Positions 1 through 9,821 are shown, counted from the first letter of the stretch. The stretch: DNA of 64,000 nt from CAVWXT01 sp963759115 (GCA_963759115.1 CAVWXT010000001.1:434001-498000); one strand, 5' to 3'. The notes: generated from the sequence alone by a model not told the origin. A program made the numbers and translations.

Positions 1-1799
1 CATCTGATGCGGAACATGCTGGCGGCCCCGGCCGAAGCCGAGCAGTTCACGCGCGAGTTGCACCTGGCCGTCGTCAACAGCCAAGACGGGCTGGCGCCGG
101 TACTGGCCATGGCGGCGGCGAAGATGGACGTCGCCGCGCGGAAGCCCCGCAAGTTTGCGAGCCGCGGCTGAACTGCGAGTTACCTCCGCCCAGCAGGCGT
201 TGGAGGTGATCAAGCAGGCGCTGAGCGATGCCCAGGTCTCCTACAGTGCGGCCCTGTCGCCGCTGGCGAAAGCGGAGATCCGCCAGCTTCAGGCGAATCT
301 CGTGCCCGTGCTCTGCACGCAGAATCAGGTGGGGCACACGCTTTCCGACCGCGGCACCGGGCGGCTGTTGTGCGACCTCATGGAGAAAATGGACCGCGAC
401 GCCCTCTTTGCGGCGGCCGACGCGCTGGCCCCCGTCGCCGACGTGCAACTGCTGGAACAACTCAAGTCGCTGCCGGACAAGGGGAACGTGCGGGTCGCGG
501 GCGTCACGGGCCCGGTGGCCGCACGGATCGACACCCCCAGCGGCGCGATCGTGATCGGCGGCAAGGGAAGCAATACCTACCAACTCGACCAGATGCGCGA
601 CGTGGCCGCGGTGATCGACCTCGGCGGCGACAACACGTATTACGAGGGCACCGTGGGCCTCGATCGGCCGGTGCTGCTTGGTCATCAACCTGGGAGGCAA
701 GAACACCTTCCGCGGCAGCAAGGCGGGCATCCAGGGCGGCGCGATCCTCGGCGTCTCGATGCTCTTGAACCTCGGCGGCAACAACACCTACGAAGCGCCG
801 GACGTCGCCCAGGGTTCGGCCCTGGCCGGCGTCGGCATCCTGATCGACTACGGCAGCGGTAACCGGTACCGCGGCGTGCGGCGCGTGCAAGGACAGGCCA
901 TCGGCGGCCTGGGCATGTTGATCGGCCGCGGCGGCAAGAACGACTATCACGCCGCGATGTGGGCGCAAGGATTCGGCGGCCCGCTGGGCTTCGGCCTGCT
1001 GGACAACGTGACCGGCGACAACCATTACTACTGCGGCGGCATGTGGCGCGACTCGTATCCCGAGACGCCCGGCTACGAGGGCTTTGGCCAGGGCGTCGGC
1101 GCCGGCATACGACAGGTGGCCGACGGCGGGATCGGCGTGATCCTCGACGGCGGCGGCGAGAACGTCTACGAGTTCGACTACCTCGCGCACGGCGGCGGAT
1201 ACTGGTGCGGACTGGGCTTCGCCCGCGACTTCGGCGGCAATACCCAACGGCTGATCACGCGGACGGCCTTCAACGGCGGCCCGCGCACGCAGCCCAGCTT
1301 CCAGCGATTCGGCTGCGGCTGGGGCTGCCACTACTCGCTGGGCTTCTGCTTCGACGACGGCGGCGACAACGTCTACGAAGGCACCATCATGGGCACCGGC
1401 ATGGCCTGGGATTGCTCGATGGGCGTGCTCTGCGACTTCGGCCACGGCAACGACCACTTCAAGGCCGCCGGCGGGCTGACGCAAGGGACCGGCCACCAGA
1501 TGGGCTTCGGCATCCTCTTCCACTACGACGGCGACGACGTCTACGAGGGCTATGGTCAGGGATACGCCCCCACCGGCATCTCCTACCATCCGGTGCCGGC
1601 CTGCGGCGGAAACTTCGGCTTCTTGATCGACTACGGCGGCAAGGACAAGTACGGCTGCGGCGCCGAGAACAACAGCTATATCCGGCGAGGCGACGTGGGC
1701 GGCTTCCTCATCGATCGCCCGCGACGCGACGAGACCCAGCCCACGGCGACCACTCCGACCAAGGCCACTACCGCTTCACGCGGCACGACCGGGTCGTAA
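1..1799 (+). CDS. GGxNxY-repeat solenoid protein, 5'-truncated, two indels
   Basis: Function unknown. The gene runs in from beyond the window edge. Reading changes frame near 160 and again near 679, where one extra t in a ctgctt run breaks the codons for a D-R-P-V-L-L stretch; with both corrected it is one continuous protein. The first ~170 residues are helical. The rest is about eleven degenerate repeats of roughly 30 residues with the pattern G-x-L-x-D-x-G-G-x-N-x-Y-x-G followed by Q-G-x-G, for example near 680, 770, 850, 1140, 1360 and 1630. Regular Gly/Asp/Asn/Tyr spacing suggests a beta-solenoid, possibly metal-binding, and an extracellular role is plausible. The next gene begins 52 bases downstream with its own RBS, so the two could be co-transcribed. 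No enzyme motif was seen. Confidence 0.6.
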
Positions 1800-1850
1800 C
1801 GAGAGGCTATCCTATTCGATCGAGGCATCCCTGTTGCAGGAGGCAACCCG

Positions 1851-3077
1851 ATGATTCGCGTGTACCAACTTCTGGCCGCCGGCGCCCTGACGGCCTGTCT
1901 GCTGGCGACGGCCGGGCTGCCGGCCCGCGCCGACGATAACACGTCTCAGCCGGAGGGAAAACCGGCCGAAGCGGCCGCACCGGCCAAGGAATCGTCGCCG
2001 CCGCCCGCGACAAAACCCCCGCGAGTGCTCAACCCGGCCCAGATCGCGCTCCGCGACGCGGTCCGTCGCACGCTGGCGGCGCACCAGCAGCAGGCGTTCA
2101 ACACGCGGGACAACTCCGCCACGGAGATCATGAACTTCTGCCTGGCCTTCGGATGCAGCACCGAGGTGTCGTTGGAAGGCCCGGGCGGGAAGCGGATCAA
2201 CGGCATCACCAGCCTGTGTTGGAACTACGCTTGTGCTGGCTTCGAGATGTTGGGCCCCAGCGAAGGGCACGTCGCCGCGCGGATCGGCTACGGCTATCAG
2301 GAGCAACCGGGCGAGTTTCTGGCCATGTTGGCCCTCTCGCGCGTCCAGTCCGACTACCCCGTTCGCGTCGGCAAGACGGTCCGCACCGTGGCCGACCTGG
2401 TCGAGGCCGAAAAGCTCGGTTGCCGCTCGGGCAGCGATGCGTCGCTGAAACTCGTCGGACTGGCGTGCTATGTCGACGAACCGGAGTGGAAGAACGACCT
2501 GGGCGAAGTGTGGTCGTTGGAACGCATCGTGGAAGAAGAACTGGCGCAGCCGGTGGTTTCGGCGCCCGAGGGCGGGCTGAACCGCCTGCTGGGGCTAAGC
2601 TACGCGGTGGCCCACCGGGCGAAACGCGCACAGCCCCTCGACGGCCAATTTGAACGGGCCGCGAAGTACGTGACCGACTTTCACGGTTTCGCCTTGAAAT
2701 TACAGAACGCCGACGGCAGTTGGGGGCCGTACTTTCTGGCCGCCCGCGGCACGAGCCCCGACGCGGCCTCCCAGTTGCGCTCCACCGGCCGCGTGCTGGA
2801 GTGGTTGGCGATCTCGTTGTCGGACAAGCAACTCGAAGACGCCCGCGTCGCCAGTGCGATAGAGTGCGTAAACCGCCTGCTCGCCAGTCAACGCTACCTG
2901 AGCAGTGCGCCGTCGGTCTCCACGCGGGAGATTGCCTCCTTGGGTCATGCCCTGCACGCCTTGGCAATTTACGACGAGCGGGTCTTCAAGCCGGCGGATG
3001 CGGCCGAGAAGCCGGCCGGCCAGGAATCGAGTTCCGCCACGGCCGCCAGCGGCGCCAAGCCGTCGAAGTCGCGCTAG
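1851..3077 (+). CDS. Secreted protein with terpenoid-cyclase-like QW motif, unknown function
   Basis: 408 residues, preceded by a strong RBS (aggagg, 8 bases before the ATG). The N-terminus is a classic signal peptide: Arg, then a hydrophobic stretch, ending at an A-R-A-like site near residue 27. A Pro/Ala/Glu-rich linker follows to about residue 60. The remainder is helical, with LQNADGSWG near residue 288. This resembles the QW motif of alpha/alpha-toroid proteins (prenyltransferase, squalene cyclase, A-macroglobulin TED folds). No catalytic DxDD is visible, so an enzyme assignment is not supported. A Ser/Ala/Lys-rich tail ends the protein. Two strong hairpins follow the stop, so transcription probably ends there. 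Confidence 0.65.
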   Translation: MIRVYQLLAAGALTACLLATAGLPARADDNTSQPEGKPAEAAAPAKESSPPPATKPPRVLNPAQIALRDAVRRTLAAHQQQAFNTRDNSATEIMNFCLAFGCSTEVSLEGPGGKRINGITSLCWNYACAGFEMLGPSEGHVAARIGYGYQEQPGEFLAMLALSRVQSDYPVRVGKTVRTVADLVEAEKLGCRSGSDASLKLVGLACYVDEPEWKNDLGEVWSLERIVEEELAQPVVSAPEGGLNRLLGLSYAVAHRAKRAQPLDGQFERAAKYVTDFHGFALKLQNADGSWGPYFLAARGTSPDAASQLRSTGRVLEWLAISLSDKQLEDARVASAIECVNRLLASQRYLSSAPSVSTREIASLGHALHALAIYDERVFKPADAAEKPAGQESSSATAASGAKPSKSR

Positions 3078-3154
3078 CCGCCGAGGGGCGGACCGACCGC
3101 AGCCAGGGACCCAGGGACCCCGGTCCCCGGTTGAAGGGCATGGAAGTGGAAACG

Positions 3155-3226
3155 CCCGCCGGCTGCGTCCGGCGGGGTACGACTGCGGCGATATCACCCC
3201 CCGCGACCGCAGTCGCGGGGCGTTTC
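3155..3226 (+). terminator. Double GC hairpin, probable terminator
   Basis: Two consecutive stems: cccgccgg (3155-3162) with ccggcggg (3169-3176), then ccccgcgac (3199-3207) with gtcgcgggg (3212-3220) and a 4-base loop. The second is followed by a short T/C tract, cgtttctct. It fits a terminator for the upstream gene, although the T-run is imperfect. Confidence 0.5.
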
Positions 3227-3618
3227 TCTCTACGAAATTGATGAAATTGATGGTCTGACACTCAGTAAACCTTGCGGAGCGGGATGCTTTCGCGGGATTC
3301 GTAGAGTACAATAACAATGAGGAGAAGGGGGGCGTCCCCTGCGGCTGCCCGCGGCGCCGGAATCCGCCCGGTTCGGCTGCAAACGGGGCGCGAAAAGTGC
3401 CGATAGGTGTTGGTGAACCATCAGAGCGAATCGAACTTCTCGCCTGGTATTCCGACGGAGGTGCCAAACAATACGCGTGGGCCAAGGTCGCCTTCACGGC
3501 TAGTGCAGAAGCACGCCTGACCTTCGCTCGTCTCGCAGCGACGCATCCAGTCGCAATGAGGCGGGAAGTTTGAGTCTTTTGCCGCCACGTCCTTCTCTCG
3601 GAAGAACGCGGCGGTTTT
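3227..3618. other. Intergenic stretch without a recognisable gene
   Basis: About 390 bases between the terminator hairpins and the end of the convergent minus-strand gene. Short reading frames here have no RBS and no recognisable product. I see no tRNA-like structure, and nothing else that can be supported. Confidence 0.4.
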
Positions 3619-5059
3619 TTATTGGGATTCTCTATCCTTCTTGGCCGGATCCACGAACCGCAGCGAGCGGACCATCGGCTTGTCGGCGTCGGCGAAGCGT
3701 TCGATGGCTTCCTGCTCGACGGTAAACGTCAAGGCTGCCTGACGCCCTTGCGAATCGGACACAAGGTAGTAGATCCACCGCATGGGAATGTCGGGCACGT
3801 TGCCCGGTGCGGTGGCGTGATAGACGCCGTGTACCACGACGCGAAACACGCGGCAATTGGCGTCGTTGGGCGACTGGCCGGCCTCGATGACCTCGCCAAA
3901 GCTCTTCCCCAAGGCCCGCCGCACGTCGTCCTGAAACTCCTCCATCGACACCAATTTGTCAGGATCGCGGCGGGGCAACGAGGAGAGATTGCACTGTCCC
4001 GACGAGCATTCCGCGATCCACCAGTCGCAGCACCGCGGCAGAGCTCTTAGGACGCTGCTGATGGATGTACCAGCGGCGGTCATACCGGCACTGCCAGCCG
4101 CCGTCGGGACACTCGTACATCAGATCGGTCAACTCCGTGGTGGGCTTCACGGTGAGCTTGGCCAGAGCCGCGTCGCTGAGGCTTTGCGGTTCTTTGTCGG
4201 GAGTGATGGTCATTTGCAGGCGCGAGCCCACGTCCACGCCGTCCGCGACAAAGCTGCTCTGCCGGTCCTCTTGGACCAACATGGCGAGCCAATCGACGCG
4301 CCTGCTGTGGAGATCGAAACGATACTTGCCCTTCAACTCGATCTTGGTGGAGACGCCGCCGACGGCCCCCTCCACCTTTCCGGCGAACTCAAACCGCGCC
4401 ACCTTGTGGGCGGCTTCCTTCGACCCGATCGTGGCGACCTCCTTGAACGTACACTCGACGCTGCTCTTGGCAACCTCATCCAAGTTCAACAGGGCGGCCA
4501 GTAGCGGCTCGGGAAGTTGCCAGCTTTCACCCGGGGCCACCGGCTTTTCCGGCAGCAGACGATCCACCAGCAGGCTGTTGGCCGGAATGTCGATGGCGTC
4601 CAATTCGTCGCGGGTGAGGTTGCCCGCCAGCGAAAAGAGCGTGGCCGCTTGTTTGCCGGCCTCCACGCCGATCAACCGGTGTTCGGGACGCAACGCCGGC
4701 TCGAATTGGCCGTCGCCTACCTTTACCACGACCGCCACCTTGTGGTAGTCTCGCACCGAGCGCTGGCCCTCCCCGGGCGGCACTTCCAGCGATTTCTCGT
4801 AGTAGTCGAGGTTGCAGTCGACGCTCATCTTGTCGCGCTTCGGCTTGCCTTCATCGAGGTATTTCGTCTCCCCGCCGACCTTCAGATCCACCGTCACGTG
4901 GTCTATCTGGCCTGCTTTCCGCTGGCTTTGCAGGGGATGGGCCGACTTCGCCTCGGCGGCCCAGACTGGACACTTGGTTGCCATGACTGCCAAGAGGCAG
5001 CACACGGGCATAAGGTTTTTCCCTACGGCAATCGAGCACAGGGTAAGGTTTTTCCTCAT
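3619..5059 (-). CDS. Secreted protein of unknown function, one indel
   Basis: About 475 residues once one indel near 3995 is bridged: upstream reading ends in an early stop at 3959, while the other frame continues through CNLSSLPRRDP to a stop at 3619. The N-terminus has a basic start, a hydrophobic core and A-A-E-A, fitting a signal peptide. The body alternates charged and beta-type segments and includes a long internal domain with K-Y-R-F-D and M-T-I-T-P-D motifs. I do not recognise the family. An internal ATG at residue 17 of the leader is an alternative start and leaves a better-shaped signal peptide. The upstream DNA contains a near direct repeat of aaggtttttcc at 5009 and 5044. Confidence 0.55.
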
Positions 5060-5512
5060 AGTAATTCAGACCGGCAGGCGTTATAGAAGGATTCGCAGTC
5101 GCTAGATCGACCGAAAAGCAGGGGGAATTTACCGGAAACACCGATCCCGCCGGGATATGCCCCGTGTGTAACTTTTTCAAATGGGTGAGCATCCAATAGA
5201 ACATGGGACGCAGTGCGGTGCGGGAAAACGCGTTGCGTCGGTCCCGCGGAAAGAAAAGCAATTCGGTCATGGATCAAAGCGGCCTGCGGCTGCGTATAGC
5301 AGATTGTGATTGGAGAACGGGGAAGAGAGCCTCTCGGTATGGCCCAATGGGTGGATTTCATATACAACATTAGAGGATTCATTTAATCTGCTTATTGGCG
5401 GTGTTGCTTGCTTGGGGCGGACGCGAGTCGATAATATTGCATGTTATGGCTGTGAAAAATAGGCGTGTCGGGTATACTACAGGGTGTGGTTCATGATGGG
5501 GAGGGGAAAGCG
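5060..5512. other. Divergent AT-richer intergenic region
   Basis: About 450 bases between divergently transcribed genes, so it should hold both promoters. It is visibly more AT-rich than its surroundings. A tatact hexamer at 5472-5477 could be a -10 box for the sigma-factor gene, but I find no well-spaced -35 box. No small gene can be supported. Confidence 0.35.
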
Positions 5513-7186
5513 ATGCACAACGACTACCTGAATCCGGCGATCCGACAACTCCGCGACCAGCAGGTTCGATTCGCCCCCCGCGAAAAGAAACTCGAGCAGG
5601 TGACGCAGGCCGAGAAGCTGCTGGGCGAGTTGGACTTCGCCCGCACGTATCCCTACGAGTACATCTGCTATCGGGTCACCAACTTCCGCCCCGAGTCGTA
5701 CCCCGACCTCAAGCTGAGCGGCCAAGAGGCCAACCACGATCTGCGGTTGTTCGTGGAGGACGTGTCCGATGCGGCCGGCGTGCCGGCCGAGGCGGCAGGC
5801 GAGCGGGTGATGACGGTCGAGGAACTGGCCAAGCAGTTCAACGTCTCGACGAAGACCATCTCCCGCTGGCGGCGTCAAGGGTTGGTCAGCCGGCGGTTCG
5901 TGATGGACGGCCGCAAGCGGTTGGGGTTCCTGCAGAGTTCCGTGGAACGCTTCGTGGAGCACAACCAGGAGCGGGTGCGCCGCGGCTCGCAGTTCAGCCA
6001 ACTGACCGACGAGGAGCGGGCGATGATCATCGAGCGGGCCCGGCGGCTTGCCCGCGCCGGCGGTTGCCCCGCCGACGTCACCAAGCGGCTGGCGGAGCGG
6101 ACCGGCCGCAGCACGGAGACCATCCGCTACACGCTGAAGCAGTTCGACCACGACCATCCCGAGGCGGCCGTGTTCCCCGACAGTCACGGGCCGCTGCGAC
6201 TGGAAACCAAGCACAAGATCTACCAGCAGTACCAGCGCGGCGAATCGGTGGAGGTGCTGGCGAAGCGGTTCTGCCGCACGCGGACCAGCATCTACCGGAT
6301 CATCGCCGAGATGCGGGCCCAGCGGATCATGGAGTTGCCGCTGGATTACATTCCGAACGAGGTTTTCCCGCGGGTGCGCTCGCAGAAGCGGGAAGACCGG
6401 ATTCTCGGGCCGCCGCCGGAGTCGGAGGAGCCGGTGAAGAAGTCGCGCCTGCCCAGCGGCCTGCCGCCCTACCTGGCCAGCCTGTACGAGGTGCCGCTGC
6501 TGACGCGAAAGCAGGAGGCCCACCTGTTCCGCAAGATGAACTACCTGAAGTACAAGGCCAACCGGCTCCGCGGCAAGCTCGATTCGGCCCAACCCAAGCG
6601 GAACCTGATGGACCAGATCGAACGGTTGTACGACGAGGCCGTATCGACAAAGAACCAGATCATCCGCGCCAACCTGCGATTGGTGGTGTCGATCGCCAAG
6701 CGGCACGTGGGGCCCACGCAGAACTTCTTCGAGTTGGTGAGCGACGGGAACATGTCGCTGATGCGGGCGGCGGAGAAGTTCGATTACGCGCGGGGCAACA
6801 AGTTCAGCACCTACGCCAGTTGGGCGATCATGAAGAACTTCGCCCGCACCATTCCCGACGACCACCGCTACCACGACCGTTTCCGCACCAGCCAGGCGGA
6901 GATGTTCACCAGCGCCGAGGACGAGCGAAGCGATCAGATCGAGCAGGAAACGGCGCAAGTGCAGCGCGAAGCGCAGGTGCAGAGAATCCTCGACCGCCTC
7001 GACGATCGCGAGCAGAAGATCATCGTCCGGCGGTTCGGCCTGCGGCGCGGCCAGGAACCTTTGACGCTGAAGCAAGTCGGCGCCGAACTGGGCGTAACCA
7101 AGGAGCGGATTCGGCAGATCGAGGCCCGGGCGCTGAGCAAGCTGCGAAAGGCGGCCGAAGAAGAGAAAATCGACTTCCCCGGCTAA
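5513..7186 (+). CDS. Sigma-70 family factor with three N-terminal HTH modules
   Basis: A 557-residue RNA polymerase sigma factor. The ATG at 5513 follows a gggaggggaaa RBS, which favours it over in-frame starts upstream. Three helix-turn-helix-like segments lie at about residues 110-139 (MerR-like, VSTKTISRWRRQG), 187-212 and 245-274 (TRTSIYRII). A region 1.2-like helix is near 327-363. Region 2 is at 385-455, with the core-binding and -10 recognition sequence NLRLVVSIAKRH to KFSTYASWAIMKNFAR. Region 4 is at 497-554, ending in VTKERIRQIEARALSKLRK for -35 recognition. Region 3 is absent or minimal. This is not the usual RpoD layout: the HTH array suggests a factor that also reads other DNA or binds a regulator. 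The next genes are the tRNA-tufA operon on the same strand. Confidence 0.85.
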   Translation: MHNDYLNPAIRQLRDQQVRFAPREKKLEQVTQAEKLLGELDFARTYPYEYICYRVTNFRPESYPDLKLSGQEANHDLRLFVEDVSDAAGVPAEAAGERVMTVEELAKQFNVSTKTISRWRRQGLVSRRFVMDGRKRLGFLQSSVERFVEHNQERVRRGSQFSQLTDEERAMIIERARRLARAGGCPADVTKRLAERTGRSTETIRYTLKQFDHDHPEAAVFPDSHGPLRLETKHKIYQQYQRGESVEVLAKRFCRTRTSIYRIIAEMRAQRIMELPLDYIPNEVFPRVRSQKREDRILGPPPESEEPVKKSRLPSGLPPYLASLYEVPLLTRKQEAHLFRKMNYLKYKANRLRGKLDSAQPKRNLMDQIERLYDEAVSTKNQIIRANLRLVVSIAKRHVGPTQNFFELVSDGNMSLMRAAEKFDYARGNKFSTYASWAIMKNFARTIPDDHRYHDRFRTSQAEMFTSAEDERSDQIEQETAQVQREAQVQRILDRLDDREQKIIVRRFGLRRGQEPLTLKQVGAELGVTKERIRQIEARALSKLRKAAEEEKIDFPG

Positions 7187-7534
7187 GGGAAGCGCGATCG
7201 GGCGGGACGAGGGAAATGGCTCGTACCCTAACCGTCCTATGTTGACAGCTTGGGTGCGACTGGCCGCTTGCCGGCCAGTGCAGGAATCGGCCGCAGCACG
7301 GGCTGACAAGCAGCCTGGCACCGGTCAGGCCGGTCGGGGCATTAGTTGGCCTGTTTCGGCGTCCTGGCAGGCCGGCCCGCTGCCAAGCCCGAACAACTCT
7401 TTATGGGGGCTTATTGAGAGGCGTGGATGACGTCGCGAGTGTCTCTAGTCCACGCAAACCCCCAATCATGGTGGATTCTGAAGGATTTTTCCCAAATTGG
7501 ACGGCGCAGGCTCGTTTTTTGCCTGCGGCCCGCC
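7187..7534 (+). other. Non-coding leader region with dispersed hairpin repeat
   Basis: No gene is supported. The stretch includes a hairpin, actggccg (7259-7266) with cggccagt (7272-7279), of the same type as the palindrome inside the glycosidase gene at 32077-32099. A second stem, cgcaggc/gcctgcg, flanks a T-run at 7505-7526 and may end transcription from the sigma-factor gene. Confidence 0.4.
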
Positions 7535-7562
7535 TTGCGTGGACTTGGCAGTCGGTTATATT
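7535..7562 (+). promoter_or_regulatory. Candidate sigma-70 promoter of the tRNA-tufA operon
   Basis: -35 ttgcgt at 7535-7540, a 16-base spacer, and -10 tatatt at 7557-7562. Transcription would start near 7569, about 20 bases before the first tRNA. Position and spacing are good; the -35 box is imperfect. Confidence 0.5.
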
Positions 7563-7590
7563 AAGAGGTTCGCGTGGACGGGCTCGACCG

Positions 7591-7664
7591 GCTAGCGTAG
7601 CTCAATCGGCAGAGCAGCTGATTTGTAATCAGCAGGTTGTGGGTTCAAGTCCCTCCGCTAGCTT
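7591..7664 (+). tRNA. tRNA-Thr (TGT)
   Basis: Acceptor gctagcg pairs with cgctagc. The anticodon arm is gctga-tttgtaa-tcagc, giving anticodon TGT. The T-arm carries ggttcaagtcc. CCA is not encoded. It is first in a tRNA series of the same order as Escherichia coli thrU-tyrU-glyT-thrT-tufB. Confidence 0.95.
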
Positions 7665-7760
7665 AATGACGAATGACGAAGTCCCAATGACGAAGTTCGC
7701 TCGAACTACAGCGGCCGATTGTCCGCCTTTCGTCATTTGAATTTCGTCATTGGCCATTTA
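7665..7760. repeat. Inverted repeat built from tandem atgacgaa words
   Basis: Left arm 7665-7694 repeats the word atgacgaa. Right arm 7727-7760 carries its complement, ttcgtcat. The arms can fold into a hairpin between two tRNA genes. The same word set recurs at 9606-9726. Confidence 0.6.
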
Positions 7761-7770
7761 GGGCTGCAGA

Positions 7771-7852
7771 GGGGGGTTTCCCGAGTGGTCAAAGGGGTCA
7801 GACTGTAAATCTGATGGCAATGCCTTCGAAGGTTCGAATCCTTCACTCCCCA
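7771..7852 (+). tRNA. tRNA-Tyr (GTA)
   Basis: 82 bases with a long variable arm (class II). The anticodon arm tcaga-ctgtaaa-tctga gives GTA. Acceptor ggggggt pairs with actcccc through one G-T pair. CCA is not encoded. Confidence 0.94.
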
Positions 7853-7860
7853 TTGGAAAG

Positions 7861-7953
7861 ATTGATGAATGAGGAATGATGAGCGATGAATGAGGGACAA
7901 TGAATGAGCCTGCGGTGGGTAATTCATCGTTCATCATTCTGCATTCATCATTT
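7861..7953. repeat. Inverted repeat built from tandem atgaatga-type words
   Basis: The left side (7861-7906) repeats gatgaatga variants and the right side (7920-7953) repeats the complement, ttcatcattc. It has the same architecture as the repeat between the previous two tRNAs but is built from a different word. Confidence 0.55.
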
Positions 7954-7962
7954 GTGACAGAC

Positions 7963-8033
7963 GCGGGTGTAGCTCAACGGTAGAGCCGTAGCCTTCCAAG
8001 CTACTCACGAGGGTTCGACTCCCTTCACCCGCT
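7963..8033 (+). tRNA. tRNA-Gly (TCC)
   Basis: Acceptor gcgggtg pairs with cacccgc. The anticodon arm gtagc-cttccaa-gctac gives TCC. The T-loop contains ggttcgact. CCA is not encoded. Confidence 0.95.
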
Positions 8034-8233
8034 TAACGTGATAGTGGAAGGGAGAGAGGAAAAGGGTAAGAGGAGACCAACGGATCTGCCCTCGCCTTTC
8101 TCCCCTCCCCCTTCTTAAACCCCAAAGTATGACTGGCGACAGTGACGAATCGACCCGGAGGCAAGGAGAAGCAGACACCCGAGAGCGGCGGCCCGCGGCA
8201 CTCGCGATGCAGGGGGCTCGAGAAATATCGCAG

Positions 8234-8306
<73 letters not shown>

Positions 8307-8405
8307 CTTTTGTCGGACGGTTGAAACCTTCGGCGTAGAACGTTCACCCGTCCACGATTCCTCTAACCGACACGTTGGATCCTACGCAGGGAGAATGACA
8401 CAACA

Positions 8406-9605
8406 ATGGCCAAGGAAGTATTCGCTCGGACCAAACCGCACGTCAATGTGGGCACGATCGGCCACATTGATCACGGCAAAACCACGTTGACTGGCGCCAT
8501 TCTGGCGGTCCAGAATACCAAGGGCATGGCGAAGATAAAGTCCTATGCCGACATCGCCAAAGGCGGCACGGTGCGCGACGCCACGAAGACGGTCACCATC
8601 GCCGTGGCCCACGTGGAGTACGAGACCGACAAACGCCACTACGCCCACATCGACTGCCCTGGCCACGCCGACTTCATCAAGAACATGATCACCGGCGCCG
8701 CGCAAATGGACGGGGCGATCCTGGTGGTCTCCGCGGCCGACGGCCCGATGCCCCAGACCCGCGAGCACGTCCTTTTGGCCCGCCAGGTGAACGTTCCCGC
8801 CCTGGTGGTGTTCCTCAACAAGGTCGATCTGGTCGACGACCCCGAGTTGCTCGAACTGGTGGAGTTGGAGCTCCGCGAACTGCTGACGCACTACGGCTTC
8901 CCGGGCGATGAGATTCCCATTGTCCGCGGCGATTCGCTGCGTGCGATCAACAATCCGACCGATCCGGAAGCTGCCAAGTGCATCGGCGAACTGATGGCCG
9001 CCATCGACTCCTACATCCCCGAGCCGGCCCGCGAAGTCGACAAGCCGTTCCTGATGGCCGTCGAAGACGTGTTCTCGATCGAGGGCCGCGGCACCGTGGC
9101 CACCGGCCGTATCGAGCGCGGCCTGGTCAAGGTGGGCGAGGAAGTCTCCATCATCGGCTTCAGCCCCGAACCGCGGAAGACGATCTGCACGGGCGTGGAA
9201 ATGTTCAATAAGACGCTGGACCAGGGCCAGGCGGGCGACAACGTCGGCCTCCTGCTCCGCGGCATCAAGCGCGAGGAAATCGAACGCGGCCAGGTCATTG
9301 CCAAGCCCGGCTCGATCACCCCGCACACCAATTTCGAGGCGCAGGTGTACGTCCTGTCGAAGGAGGAAGGCGGCCGGCACACCCCGTTCTTCAGCGGCTA
9401 CCGGCCGCAGTTTTACTTCCGCACGACCGACGTCACGGGCAACGCCAAGTTGCTGGGCGACGCCGAAATGTGCATGCCCGGCGACAACGTCAATCTCGAA
9501 GTCGAGTTGATCTCGCCGATCGCCATGGACGCCAACGTGCGGTTTGCCATCCGCGAGGGCGGCCGGACTGTGGGCTCCGGCGTGGTCACGAAGGTGCTCA
9601 AGTAA
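8406..9605 (+). CDS. tuf: Elongation factor Tu
   Basis: 399 residues, full length for EF-Tu; brings aminoacyl-tRNA to the ribosome as a GTPase. P-loop GHIDHGKT is at 19-26, DCPGHAD near 84 and NKVD near 139. Beta-barrel domains II and III are complete (GRGTVATGRIERG, GGRHTPFFSGYRPQFY). Switch I is unusual: the near-universal RGITI is TKTVTI here, inside IAKGGTVRDATKTVTIAVAH, two residues longer than in E. coli. The Mg-coordinating Thr is retained. I believe other planctomycete EF-Tu proteins share this, so it is probably a lineage trait. Flanked by tRNA-Thr and tRNA-Trp; likely one operon with the upstream tRNAs. Confidence 0.97.
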   Translation: MAKEVFARTKPHVNVGTIGHIDHGKTTLTGAILAVQNTKGMAKIKSYADIAKGGTVRDATKTVTIAVAHVEYETDKRHYAHIDCPGHADFIKNMITGAAQMDGAILVVSAADGPMPQTREHVLLARQVNVPALVVFLNKVDLVDDPELLELVELELRELLTHYGFPGDEIPIVRGDSLRAINNPTDPEAAKCIGELMAAIDSYIPEPAREVDKPFLMAVEDVFSIEGRGTVATGRIERGLVKVGEEVSIIGFSPEPRKTICTGVEMFNKTLDQGQAGDNVGLLLRGIKREEIERGQVIAKPGSITPHTNFEAQVYVLSKEEGGRHTPFFSGYRPQFYFRTTDVTGNAKLLGDAEMCMPGDNVNLEVELISPIAMDANVRFAIREGGRTVGSGVVTKVLK

Positions 9606-9726
9606 GAATGTCGAATGACGAAATTCAAATGACGAAGGAATGACGAAATCGAAATGACGAAGGAACGGACCGATGACGGCGCGGGATTGGACATTCGTCA
9701 TTTGAGTTTTCGTCATTCGTCATTTC
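9606..9726. repeat. Inverted repeat of atgacgaa words after tuf
   Basis: Several aatgacgaa words at 9611-9664 are followed by their complement ttcgtcat at 9693-9725. The sequence family is the same as at 7665-7760. It could act as a terminator or processing hairpin between tuf and tRNA-Trp. Confidence 0.55.
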
Positions 9727-9730
9727 ACCT

Positions 9731-9806
9731 AGGGGTGTAGCTCAATTGGTAGAGCACTGGTCTCCAAAACCAGCGGTTGGGAGTTCGAGCCCCCCCGCCC
9801 CTGCCA
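9731..9806 (+). tRNA. tRNA-Trp (CCA)
   Basis: Acceptor aggggtg pairs with cgcccct. The anticodon arm ctggt-ctccaaa-accag gives CCA. Unlike the four tRNAs upstream, the 3' CCA tail is encoded (9804-9806). It lies between tuf and secE, a common bacterial arrangement. Confidence 0.95.
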
Positions 9807-9821
9807 TTACATGAACAGACC

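Noticed and set aside
169..171. Selenocysteine or recoded stop at the TGA in the first gene
   Set aside because: The reading continues in another frame nearby, so an indel is simpler; no SECIS-like structure was seen.
5477..7321. 614-codon minus-strand frame opposite the sigma factor
   Set aside because: No domain; the sigma-70 regions 2 and 4 lie on the plus strand.
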